DNA from: Gyrodactylus bullatarudis
Taxonomy: Eukaryota > Platyhelminthes > Monogenea > Gyrodactylidea > Gyrodactylidae
DNA: 64,000 nt
Direction: 5' to 3'
NCBI GenBank assembly: GCA_012064415.1
Contig: SSNU01000244.1
Span: forward strand, 496,001-560,000
The translations under genes and the position numbers were made by a program. Under the pieces are notes generated by a model. The model was not told where the DNA came from. It searched no databases and worked only from the letters and a program-made list of their open reading frames with translations. Shown here piece by piece: positions 1 through 33,100 of the stretch (its first letter is position 1; every line of letters begins with the position of its first letter).

Positions 1-198
1 ATAATTCTCTCGACCAATGTCTCGTCTTCAAAGTCTTCAGGTTCAAAGTCGTCTGATTTATCCTCAGATATTATAACATCTGGCTTAAATTTCTCAATTT
101 CTTGTACATCTGGAATATCTTCAATTGATATCTAAAATGGGGATAAAATAAAGAGGAAACTTTACGATGCTGGTTGTCTCTTTAATTTCATCTGACAT
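1..198 (-). CDS. TOMM22: TOMM22, N-terminal part (runs off the left edge)
   Basis: Central receptor of the mitochondrial outer-membrane import (TOM) complex; only the cytosolic acidic N-terminus is in the window. The start codon is at 198-196. Exon 1 is 166-198 (11 codons, MSDEIKETTSI). A 34-nt intron (132-165, GTAAAG...TTTTAG) follows, then exon 2 runs from 131 to the left edge. The residues are very acidic (SDDFEPEDFEDE) and end in DETLVERI, matching the DETLSERL block that precedes the TOMM22 transmembrane segment. The membrane segment and C-terminus are outside the window. It lies head-to-head with PRPF40, 125 bp between start codons. The family call rests on this short block plus acidity, so it is good but not certain. 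Confidence 0.72.
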
Positions 199-323
199 GA
201 TTTCCAAAATTCGTCCAAGATAAACAAATCTATAATTGATAAATTTTAAATGTTTGGTTTTATAAAAGAGTCATTTTTTGAAATTTTCGCAAAATACTCT
301 ACTGAATTTGACTATTTATTGTC
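199..323. promoter_or_regulatory. Short spacer between divergent TOMM22 and PRPF40 starts
   Basis: Only 125 bp separate the two start codons, so 5' UTRs and any promoter for both genes must lie here or inside the genes. No TATA box at a convincing distance was seen. A shared bidirectional promoter is inferred from spacing alone. Confidence 0.5.
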
Positions 324-2658
324 ATGAGTGTTTCCTATCCCTGGACGCAACACTTTAATGAAGCCGGAAAGCCTTTCTACTATAATTCAATAACGAAGGA
401 ATCTCTCTGGGAAAATCCATGCCTTTGGAAAGAATTTCAGACTACAGATGGACGAACATATTACCACAATACAGTTACGAAGCAATCGGTTTGGGAAAAG
501 CCTAAGGAATTTTATGAGCCACCAAAGAAGGATGCTGACATATCGCAACCTCCACCACAGAATAATGGAGAAAAGCAAGAGTCTGAAATCGAATCTGCGA
601 TGAAAGCAACTCTAGCCGCTTTTCCTACTGTTAAATCACCTGATGTAGTTTCTGATTTGCCTATTCAACAGACTGGTGATTCTGTGCCAACCTACAAGAC
701 TCGTGCTGAAATGGCCGAAGGACTACGTCGTCTATTCAGGGAAAAAAATATTCCGGGCAACGCCACTTGGGAAGTTGCATTGAAAACAATTTGGAATGAT
801 CCTCGCTATGAACCTCTCAGATCTTTTAATGAAAAGAAACAAATTTTCAATGTCTATAAAACTCAAAAACAGAAAGAAGAACGCGAAGAGCAGAGGATCA
901 AGTCGAAGAAGGCCAAGGAAGACTTGGAAAAGTTCCTTCTTCAACACCCCAAAGTTTACAGTACCATGTCCTATATGCGAGTTGATACAATGCTGGGCGA
1001 TTCTTCAGAATGGAAAGCAGTTCCTGATCGAGAGCGTCGTTTAATATTCGCCGATGTGGCTAACGAATTGGCAAAGAAGGAAAAAGAAGAAACAAAGGCT
1101 TTGCGTAAAAGAAATATTGAAGTATTTCAGAGAATCCTTGACGACATGGCTGAAATCACTCATGAGACCACCTGGAATGAAGCCCAGCCCATGTTCCTGG
1201 AAAATAAAGCGTAAATCTTTTTTTTCATTCTCTATTCATCCTACAGATTCACCGATGACCTCGATTTGCAGAGTCTCGATCGTGAGGATGCCTTAATCAC
1301 TTTTCAGGATCACATTCGTAACCTTGAAAAGTTACACCAGGACGACAAAGACCGAGAACGTCGCAAGTTGAAGCGAGTCCAGAGGAAAAATCGAGAGGCC
1401 TTTATTGTCCTGTTGGAAGAGTTAAATGAGAACAAAATTCTCGATTCACGGTCCATGTGGAAAGAACTCTATAGTATCATTAAGAAGTAAGTTGCATTCT
1501 CTTTTTTCAGCTTAGTAGCATAGATTAGATTGACATGCACCAGGGGGCTTATGAAGTCTTAACAGGGCGTCAGTTTAACCATCCACACAACTGTTTAAAA
1601 AGGGGGTATCGCCTACACTTTGATAGATCAAAGATTTATTCATCTTCTTATTCTAGTGATGACAGATTCGGTAAAATGTTACTCCAAAGAGGCTCAACAC
1701 CCCTGGACCTCTTCAAGTTCTTCATTCAAGAGATCAAGGATCGTCTTCCAAATGATCGAAAGGTCATTCGAGAGATCCTAAAGGACAAAAACTTTGAAGT
1801 TGGCAAAGACACCAAATTCTCAGAGTTCAAAGAAATAATTATGGAGGATGAAAGAGTCGCTGCTATGGACGAAGGCAATGTCTTGTCCACATTCGAATTC
1901 CTCCGAGATAAATTCCTCAATAAGGAACGTGAACGAATCAAAGAGGAGCAAAAGAACCAAAAGAAACTCGAAGCTTCCATGTATCAAATGTTGAAGGATG
2001 GCTCGTTGAGTATAAGATCTGAGACAACATGGGAAGAGGTCGCGAAGCACTATGAAAACGATGCCAACTTTAAAGTAATTAGTATTTCTAATCGCATATA
2101 TACTTGAAAGTAGTCGACTATTTAATAATAATAATATTTTTAAAACAATAATTTAGGCTATTCCTCTTGAAAGTGAAAAAATTCAAATCTTCAAGGACTT
2201 TCTCACGAACGAGGTCATCAAGAAAAAGTCTAGCCATCACAAAAGTCCTAGTCCCCAGAAGAAAGCTGAAAAGCGTAAAATTGAGTAAGTGACCATTAAA
2301 AATATATGAATTGACACAAATTTCATCTTCTCATTTTAGACCTCAAGAGGAGGATGAGAACGAAGAAGGAGAGCACAATTCCCCAATTGACGCCGGACAG
2401 AGTGATATCTCTTCAGTTGAGAACCATACCACCTCGAGTCACAAGGCAAAGTCGAAAAAGAAAAAGTCAAAAAATCGTCACAGCCACAAGTCAGATGATG
2501 AATTATCTCCATCACGAGATTCCTCTTCCCACAAGAAGGAATCGAAGAAGAAGAAGAAAAAGAAGACCCACAACAACTCTGATGACCCCTCTGATAATGA
2601 GGAGGGCGACGGAGGCGAGGAAAAATCGAAGAAGCGTCGTAAGAAATCGAAAAAGTAG
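324..2658 (+). CDS. PRPF40: PRPF40, U1 snRNP-associated splicing factor (WW-FF protein)
   Basis: Pre-mRNA-processing factor 40 homologue; in the nucleus it helps bridge the 5' splice site-bound U1 snRNP to branch-point factors. Exons are 324-1210, 1247-1486, 1657-2074, 2157-2284 and 2340-2658, giving 663 aa with unbroken phase. Two WW domains sit at about residues 5-33 (W7, W29) and 35-61 (each with YY and the second W). FF domains follow from about residue 125, with motifs TTWNEAQPMF, SMWKELYS and GSTPLDLFKF, the last being typical of PRPF40. The C-terminus is a Lys/Ser-rich tail. It is shorter than vertebrate PRPF40A/B and nearer yeast Prp40 in length. Intron 1 is only 36 nt and has an in-frame stop. 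The ATG at 324 begins directly before WW1. Confidence 0.93.
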
Positions 2659-2781
2659 CACACCTCAAATCAGACTGATCCCCCTTTTTTCATTTTGAGA
2701 TTCACACTTGGGGAACGAACGCCTCTGTCTATCTCTGTTTCTTTTTTATGAAAATATGTATCTTATTAGTATTATTATTGA

Positions 2782-2787
2782 AATAAA
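2782..2787 (+). terminator. Poly(A) signal of PRPF40
   Basis: AATAAA 124 nt after the PRPF40 stop codon; it is the first canonical hexamer downstream. Confidence 0.55.
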
Positions 2788-2860
2788 AAGTATCCTTTGT
2801 AATAATGTTTTATATGAGATAGGCTCCTGTTATATTCTTAATTTGAATATGTATGTAAAG

Positions 2861-3230
2861 TTGGCTGATATGAAGTTGGGAATCTATGAAATTCCATTGA
2901 TTTTCAAGTAGTGAAAATGATCTAAAAATCGAATTTCAGCTCCCAAACGATAATAAGGCTATGCATCGGAAAAGATTCAGCTGAATTTGTTTTCTTGTCT
3001 AATCGTGATCTTAAAAAACATCTTTTGATCACCCTTCAAATTTAAAATCAATAAAAATTTTCAGCTCAAAGTTCGAAAAAATGGGATTTTGAAAAATGAC
3101 CATATTTTTAATAAAAATAATTTTTTTCTTTAACTGGTAAAAGTGGGCAATATGAATTCCAAAAAATCTTTAAAAAATTCGAATTCTTGATGAAAACATC
3201 ATAGATTCCCAACTTCATATCAATTAGCTT
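2861..3230. repeat. Family-A MITE-like element, copy 1
   Basis: The ends are inverted: the left end reads TGAAGTTGGGAATCTATGA and the right end is its complement, TCATAGATTCCCAACTTCA apart from one base. The interior carries the family signature TTTTGATCAC...TCAAAG TTCGAAAAAATGGG also seen at 14.7-15.4, 23.1, 34.4, 39.1, 50.8 and 52.4 kb. No coding capacity. It is non-autonomous by appearance. Confidence 0.7.
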
Positions 3231-3251
3231 TATTTTATTTATGATACATAC

Positions 3252-3420
3252 TAGGGTAGGACATAATTATTAGCTTTTAAAGTTTATTCGTTCATTTGAT
3301 GGAAAATAATTCCTAGTGTACCTTTTGTTTCCAGTTCCATTTAGATTTTGAAGATGTCTGATTTTAAAATTTGCGCCAATATTTTTCAATGAATTTTACT
3401 ACGAGATGTCTTGATGTATT
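3252..3420. repeat. Family-B repeat fragment
   Basis: Starts CTAGGGT and contains a TGCGCCAATATTTTTCAATG and AATTTTACTAC block. Near-identical blocks recur at about 6.9-6.96, 36.6-36.83, 49.5-49.7, 54.6-55.0 and 56.0 kb, some ending TCACCCTAG. Boundaries are approximate. Confidence 0.4.
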
Positions 3421-4649
3421 CATAATTCTCCTCTCAAGGTCCCATCCACATGATTAGAGGAGATAATCTAGTTTGGATTCTCAATGAATAGCTAATGTGT
3501 GTGACCCATGGTTAAAATTCTCCTTGGTGTAATGTAATACACAAGAAAAAGAGGATTACATCAAAGAAATACTATGCAATGCAATATTATGCCTCGTTAT
3601 GTAACTACAGACATTGGTGGTGGTTTTCGCAAAAGTAATTAACACTCGTGTGCACTCCCTTTCTTCTTTTTCCTCCTTTCGAGATGAAAGCAGAAACCTT
3701 TTTTTCTTCAAGCTTGAAAATCAATAAATTAAGGTTTTGCAGACCTCTTTGAGGGGAAATCAATTACTACCCATTTAACTCATGATGGAAGACTTCTTTC
3801 AATCAGATTAGTATTTTTCAACTCAAATTCATTCAGTAAATGATCCATTTGGATGAATTACAAATACAACTGCGTATTACGATTTTAGAATATATTAAAT
3901 ATGCATACATGTATATTTATTTAAAACTGTTATGTGATATTTTTGTAGAAAAGCAACACTTTTCTTGTTTTGTTGCCTTTGTTGTGTGTCTGTTAGATGA
4001 GTCTAGTTGGGTCTTGTGTATGGGAAGGAGGGAGAAGTAGGTTTGAGGGAAAAATTGAACTTCCGAATATTTCACACAAATGATTTTAATTTTACATGTA
4101 CTTTTTTGACTTCTCCAACCAATATAATAATAATTATATTGAAATGATGATGACTTAATCACACACATGGTCATAGGGTATTCAACGTGAAAAATATATT
4201 TATGAATGAATCAGAGTTTAAAAAAAACAAATTTCTCCTACCAAATTTGCATTTGTCGAGTACATTCGTTTTATATTACATTAATTTCTTTTGGCAGATT
4301 AACAAACGCATACTAATACAATAATATTGGAATACAATCATGTAGTAAAATATATAATAAAACATGTACATAAATCTCTTATTTATTTCTTACACGTCAA
4401 CTTGAACTGAAGTTAGGAAGAGAAAAAAATGAAGACCACCCATATATGTGAAATGCAAAAAGAAATCAATATAGGATTTAATTCTAGCCAATCAGAATCA
4501 CGGTTGAATTTGATTGGTTGGAATAATTCAAAGACTCAGGGATACACAAGACGTTTTCAATGAAATACACATATTTATATATATACGTAGTAAGGCAGAA
4601 ATAAATTATTGCATTATCATTAAAATGAATGACGAGTAAGAAAGCAGGT

Positions 4650-4655
4650 TTTATT
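4650..4655 (-). terminator. Poly(A) signal overlapping the micropeptide stop, likely BRSK 3' end
   Basis: AATAAA on the minus strand about 260 nt past the BRSK stop. It overlaps the stop codon of the small ORF, as in very compact 3' ends. Confidence 0.5.
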
Positions 4656-4788
4656 TACAAGAAAGGTCTTTTCTGTCTTGAATTGACGGAACTTTAACTC
4701 TTGGATCATTTCTTCTCTTTAACACAGCATAGATGTACGCAAAAAAAGTCAAAAGAGTAATACAAAACAGAAATAATTTTGCCATCAT
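4651..4788 (-). CDS. 45-aa single-pass membrane micropeptide ORF
   Basis: Starts MMAKLF and ends at TAA 4653-4651. Residues 3-23 are a hydrophobic helix (LFLFCITLLTFFAYIYAVL), followed by a basic, polar tail beginning KRRNDPR. A good 3' splice site (TTTTTTAG) ends exactly one base before the ATG, and an AATAAA overlaps the stop codon, so this is a plausible terminal exon. It lies 126 nt beyond the BRSK stop on the same strand. A possible donor (CA|GTAAATAC, near 4899) would join it to BRSK as a 3'-UTR exon. The helix end YIYAVL recalls arthropod sarcolamban (YLIYAVL), a SERCA regulator, but the charged tail does not. Function unknown. Confidence 0.4.
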   Translation of the reverse strand: MMAKLFLFCITLLTFFAYIYAVLKRRNDPRVKVPSIQDRKDLSCK

Positions 4789-4914
4789 CTAAAAAATGAG
4801 GGAGAAACAAAAAAATTAATTCTCTGATTTTTCAGGGTTTGTGAGAGGGAGGGGGGGAGTGTAGGCGGACGAGAGAGCAAAAGGATTTGTATTTACTGAA
4901 TAGGACCTTTAAAA

Positions 4915-26934
<22,020 letters not shown>

Positions 26935-27105
26935 TGCTCATGTCATTATGTGTTTAATTTATTGTAATCCATATCATGCGGGGAGCAAAATGAGGAGCTG
27001 GTTGATGAAAAACAAACAATTAAAACATGCAAAACACAAATTATTAAATTTCAAATTTTACTTTTGTTTACAGTACGAATTTGAAAATGAATATCAAATG
27101 TCCCA
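26935..27105. promoter_or_regulatory. Spacer between divergent BRSK and PH-protein starts
   Basis: 171 bp lie between start codons. A strong 3' splice site (CTTTTGTTTACAG, ending 27073) on the plus strand suggests the PH-protein mRNA has a 5' UTR intron, whose upstream exon would sit in this spacer or overlap BRSK. Two short upstream ATGs (27086, 27098) are out of frame. Confidence 0.45.
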
Positions 27106-30100
27106 ATGCAAGGTGATATAATCCACTATTATCGAGACGGAAATAGCTTTCTAAAAGTTCTCCGCTTTGCTAAAATTGAGAATGGATCTTTAATTGTTCG
27201 AGAGGGTAGGATTGTTTGGTTTATTATAGATAAAAATCTTCCTATCACTGCAAGAATCAGTTTAAGTGGGATCACCCTGGAAACTTATCATGATAAATCC
27301 GTGAATGAGCACTGGATCAATGTTAGATCATATTTTTAAATTTAATTTTCAGATTCATCGACCAGACTTGTCTGTCTTTTACATGATAGTGAAAGATAAG
27401 AAGACTTTTGACGACTGGTTTAGAGCTCTAGAGATTAGCTCAAGGCGACGACAAGATGATATTGGAAGCTCTTACATGAATGACAGCTTGAAAACTATTA
27501 AATCCCCAAACGAACCTATTAGATCTCTTGCTAAAGCACCTGAATTGCCACCCAGATCGAGGAGTGTTTCTAGAAATTCTTCTACTTTTAAAGAAGAAAT
27601 TTTTAACACGATAAATCCAAGTCAAAATACGAATCTAGCATCTATGCGCAATCTAACTACAATCCGTGAAACTAATTCAATGCCAAGAGAAGACATTCTG
27701 GTACGTTTTTCATACATTTAATTTAATAATACAGAAAACCGATCGAATTTCAGACATTCGTAAACGTTATCCGGTATCCGGCCTTGCTAAGCGTATGAGC
27801 ATATCTGCCAGCGATTTCATTGGCAAATCTGTATGCGCTAATTATTAATTAATCTTTAGCGAGACGAGCTTATAATTTTGTTGCTTCAACTAAATCGAGA
27901 AAAGGCCAACTTGAGTCGATGGAAAGAATATTTTGAAAATGAAATTGACAAAATAGAAAGCAGTCCAAATCCCGGCCCATCGGCCAACGATGACATTAAG
28001 CTCTATAAAAAGGAACTAGAAGATGTTAACGGCCAGTTGAGATTAACAAAGCCTCTTGTGTCATTTCTGGAGAAGATTACTACACTGGGTGATATGTACG
28101 CTGGTAATGACGCAATGTTTGCCACCGAATATCGCAAAGTGAGTCTATTTCCATTTATCCCTTTAGCATCTACTTGATCCTCAGGAATATGTACCGACAA
28201 AGAGCAACATTGAATTTATCCGCAAGAACGAAGAACGAGAAACAGATAGATACATAACAGAACGCATTAATAAGAATTCAACCAACCAGCAGAATCCAGA
28301 CATGAGGAACATCATCGATGAGGAAATTTCCGCTTATCGTGATCGACGACTCCAACTCGAGGAGGAACTGGAGAATCTGAACAATCTCTTTCAAGAAAAC
28401 CTCCGGCGTAGAAATGAAGTTCTTCCCTACTTTAAGAATCCTTCAAAAGAAATTTTGAATTTTTCCAATTTTCGAGACGTAGTAAGTCCTCGGTTTTAAT
28501 TGTAAAAAAATGAGACATTTGAAAAATAAACATGTTTAAATGTGTAGATATTAAAGTATAAATTAATCTTTTTCTGTAAAATAACTGCCTTTAGAATGTA
28601 TAATCAATTTTTAGTTAAGAAATAATTTATTGTAAATGATATTTTAGATATACATACATGTTTTTATTGTAATAAATGTCTATTAACGTAATTTGACTCC
28701 AGATATACAGTAGCAGTATAGTTTAAGATCACTTTAACTTCTTATTGATTGGTTATTCTCTCTTTTATTTTCAACTATTGTATTTCAGATCTGAATTTTA
28801 TTCTATAAAATAAAGTATTTGATTGTAAGATTGACACACATATCTCTACACACTGTAATATTACATGTGACACTACATCTCCTCATCTCACCAAATAATA
28901 TTATCATTAGAACGAGAATGATGAAATCCTAATAGAAAAAAACTCAAAAGAAACCCTAATGTTGATCACAATTATGATAGAAAAATAAACATGAACTTGT
29001 TCTACAAAAATTAACTATGAATCCATTAAAGATGTGTGTATTTATGTTCGGGTTACGAATACAAGAATATTATATCATTATCATCTGATTATGTTATTAT
29101 CAGTTATCGTGCACAAGAAAAACAAAATAAACCAAAGACGCTTCTTCCTTCCAGAATACATCTTGCATAAATTAATAGTCTTCAATTTATTCATTCAATT
29201 CATCCTTTTAATACATTATTTAGCATTCCGGTCGACATTTCAGAGAATGTTGATGTATTTTTTTTCATTTTATCAAGGTGGAAGAGTTTGAAAGAGTATG
29301 TTTTTTTAATTTTTTTGGCGCGTATTTCAAAAAAGCTTTAATAAAACAAGTTTTACAATCAATGCCTTGCTCAACTCTTTAAATTTTTGTCAATAAAAGT
29401 TCACTCTTGGTACTTGAAATTGGAATGACTGTTTATCTTGAAGATATTCATAAAATACTCTGAAATATGAATACGTGTATCAAGAAGGAAATATTTTTAA
29501 ATCAAATAAATATTGATTCTGTAAAACAATTCATGAGTGTGAGTGTGTGTACTTTAAAATCTGAGAATGTTAGCCATGTGCGCAGTCGCCAATACCAAAG
29601 AGAAAATGTAATTTTTTCTAAGCAAATTATTAAAGAAATTTGCTCTTACCCTCAAATTGGGCCAGAGTCGTTTGACCATTGATGACTTATTCGTCATTAA
29701 CTGCAACCTGATCGAAATTAGAAATTAAACGTCCCTTCCACTCTATGTGTTTACATATTTTGAAATAATTCTTTTTGTTTCTAAATTTGTACTGTTACTC
29801 TACTCTTGATTCATTGAAGAAAAGAGAAATTCATTTAAAATAATTTATGCAAAGATTTTTTTTCTATACAATTTTTTTTCGTTAATGAATTCGAATCTAC
29901 TTACTGATTTTGAACTTATTAGGAGGTTGAGAATACAAAAACGTTATATTTCTCCCGGTCTCTTCAGACTCTACCCCAGGTCAACATACGATCATAAAGC
30001 GAACCTTCCCCCTTGATTATTAGATGTGAAATAGAATCAGCTCAAGAAGTTCTCTAAAATTCGCATTGTACTTGTAGTTATTTGTTAACCTGGGTAGAGT

Positions 30101-33100
30101 CTAAGGAGTCAATTAGTTATGATTTTTATATTTTAGGCTGTAATAATTCAGAAATCATTTCTAGCAGCTCTAAGTAAATGTGAGTTTTTCCCTCGCCAGA
30201 TGAAGAAAAAATAGTGGATCAGAGTCTTGTGGTTTGGGTTCTGGCCTTGATTGATTATCTCACTTCGATTTCCTTTTTTCATTTCTTTATTTTCCATTGC
30301 AAGGCTGGAATACAGACCAGGAGAGGATCATTATTTTCATCAATACGAATTAGTCCTCTAAAGAACTTTTTATTGCCTAGTTTTAATTCCAAGAAATATG
30401 GAGAGTATGATGAAAAGAATTTTGAATAGTGAAAAAGTACAGTTACATTTTTCTTGGATAAACTTTTTCTTTTAAAGAAACTGTATCCAAATGTCCTTCA
30501 AAAAACAATATCGTTAACGATAGATTACAATTACAATATTATCTTATTCTGTTTATAATTTCATTTATGTAGTTTCAAAAGAGATGTTGTTAGTCCTCCC
30601 ATCAATTTACCTTCAATGATTATCTATCCAACAGTTTTGTAATTCTCATCCCCATTTGACAAATCAAATTGAGTGACGACTCTATTGATTAGACTATAAT
30701 TCAATTTGATTGGTCGAAAGAGTTCTTAATGAAATAGATTGTAAAATAAATTGTATTATTCTTATCATTGCATAGAATAAATACGAAACAACGAATTCCA
30801 GACATCGAAGTATCCCTAATTATAGAAAAATTCCCAGATTGAGTCACAATCTTTCGAGATCCAACGAGAACTTTGACGATCAGAGTTACAGGAATGACTA
30901 TCAAAACCGAGATCAGACCCTTCGAAGCTCAAGGTAATTTTTCTAATTGAAGGAGTCAATTCATTATTTTAATTATCTTGTCTAGATCAAGCCGAACAAT
31001 CACTCCAATTATAGATCGTATAGATTCCCTGTTTAATGATGGCCGAGCTAAACAGCGTTATCAGCCAACTCCAGATCCTCTCCAGACATTATCCGGATCA
31101 CGTATATCTTCAAGGGACTTTTTAGTGACGCCAACTCGCGCTGACATCTATGCCGATCCCTGGGATATGAAGAAAAGCTCATCAGAACGAAGGCTTAGCC
31201 ACGATGAAGTCAGCAGTCAGAGCACAATAAAAGAGGTCTATCATGAGAGAAATCCAGCTGTTCTCTCATATAGTGGCACTAGCCAGATTCTTGACAGCAA
31301 TCCTAATACAATAGGTGATTTTTGAGAAAAAATATTCATTTAGAAACTATCTAACCAATTCTACTCATAAAGAATCAAGATCCAAGGACTATGTCAAGCA
31401 AAAGTTGAACGAGCTCCTTCAAAACATGCCGCTGGAAGAAAACAATAATAGTTGGAGTCCTGCCAGTCAAAAGTTGAAGGTAATTTTTATCCAAGAATCT
31501 AAATTGACAGGAACTAATTTTTCTTTAGCGTGCACAAATCCTAGAGACTGAAGATGACGAAGAGGTTTCCAGGATCGAGGAGGTTCTGATCTCACAAAAG
31601 ACGCGGGCCAAGTTGTCATCTTCAGAATCTGAAGCAAAAGCTGTTGAAGTTGAGGAAACGGCCACTGTTAACCAGCCACCCGGCTATCACTATACTAAAA
31701 ACACTCGGAATTTTTCGACCAATAATCAAACAGAACACAATCGGTCAATTCGATCACGTTAGTGATTTTTAGACGTAGATCCCACCGTAACTATAGTACG
31801 AAAGAAACTCTTAGATAATATTACTATGGCTAGTTGATAAGAAGCTGGCAATTTTTGGTTCTAGATTCTAAAATTTATTTCATTTTCTTACTGGATTTCA
31901 TCAAGTAATATCAAGCAAAAATTAGAAATTCTCACAATATTCTCTTTAGGTAAATTAGGCTGAGAAAAGTTTATTTCTTCTTGGTTTGTTTGTAGTAAAC
32001 TAGTAAACATGGTGTGCTCATCCCTCAAGTCTCAGTATAATGCAACTACTAATGAGTAACCCACTTCTGAAAATACACTCTGTCTGATTATTTATTCATC
32101 TAGAATATGAAAATGTTTATTCATTTCCATGATAACATTGAGAATTTACTTTTTAATTTTGATAGAAACAAAGCTACAAACTTGATTATGAGTTGTGTAA
32201 ATCCTTCATTCATGTTTAAAAATCCCCAGCGATCATTTAAATCCTTGATATCAAATCCAATATCAAAAACATCTATTCTGTCATGAAAAATAGCTGCTTG
32301 GAAGCATTAGCTTTTCTATGATACCCATAGCACTGGATTCTGTAAATAAAATTCATGAATTACCTTGAAGAATCATTGATCGTTGAAAGTTTGAATTGAA
32401 TATCAACCACTTACTCATCCTTCTTCATTTAGGTTCTGAGTTGATTTCAGACCAGCAGAGCCTCGAGCGACCCCAAAAAGAACAACCAAAAGTGAGTTCT
32501 TACGCAAACACTGTATTCTATAAAAAACTTTATGGTTCAAGATTGCTATTACCAAACTCTGGTTATTATTATCTGGTTGTAAACTCTGTATATTTATCTA
32601 GATAGGATATATATGTAAAACATTGGGATGTCATTCTCAAAAAATACGTCCAAAATGTTTAATACCCATTAAACCTTAAAGTTCCACACTGGGTAATTTC
32701 TATCACATGTCATATTTTAACAACTCATTCTTATTCATTTAAGGGTCAGAAATTACTTTTTTTACCGCCCATTCGATAGGAAATCTATTAATCTCCTGGA
32801 TTAATATGGACAGATCTCAGCTCTATTGTTGGTCAAACTCATGCCAAACTAATTCAAAATCAGTATATTCAGTTTATGTAATGAACTAAATTGTCACCCC
32901 CCCCATTATATACACAATTTGTTATCTCTAAAGCACATTCCCATGAGTTTACAACCATTTAATGGTGATGACTAGGGCCTCAAATAATAATACGTTAAAG
33001 AAATCTTTTAGATCTTACGATTTTCAAAAATATGGTTTTATTGTTTCAGATCTAATTTTCAAGACTTTATTCTCAATGAATATTTTTATTAATACTCGAA

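Larger units (their letters stand above)
2788..4649. other. Intergenic region between PRPF40 and BRSK 3' ends
   Basis: Convergent 3' intergenic DNA, AT-rich. It holds one copy of the family-A inverted-repeat element (2861-3230) and a family-B fragment (about 3252-3420). The rest, including open frames around 3840-4174, shows no recognisable protein, RNA gene or motif. Confidence 0.5.

Noticed and set aside
2336..2668. Minus-strand ORFs opposite the PRPF40 tail
   Set aside because: They mirror the Lys/Ser-rich codons (Phe/Ser/Leu strings) of the real exon.
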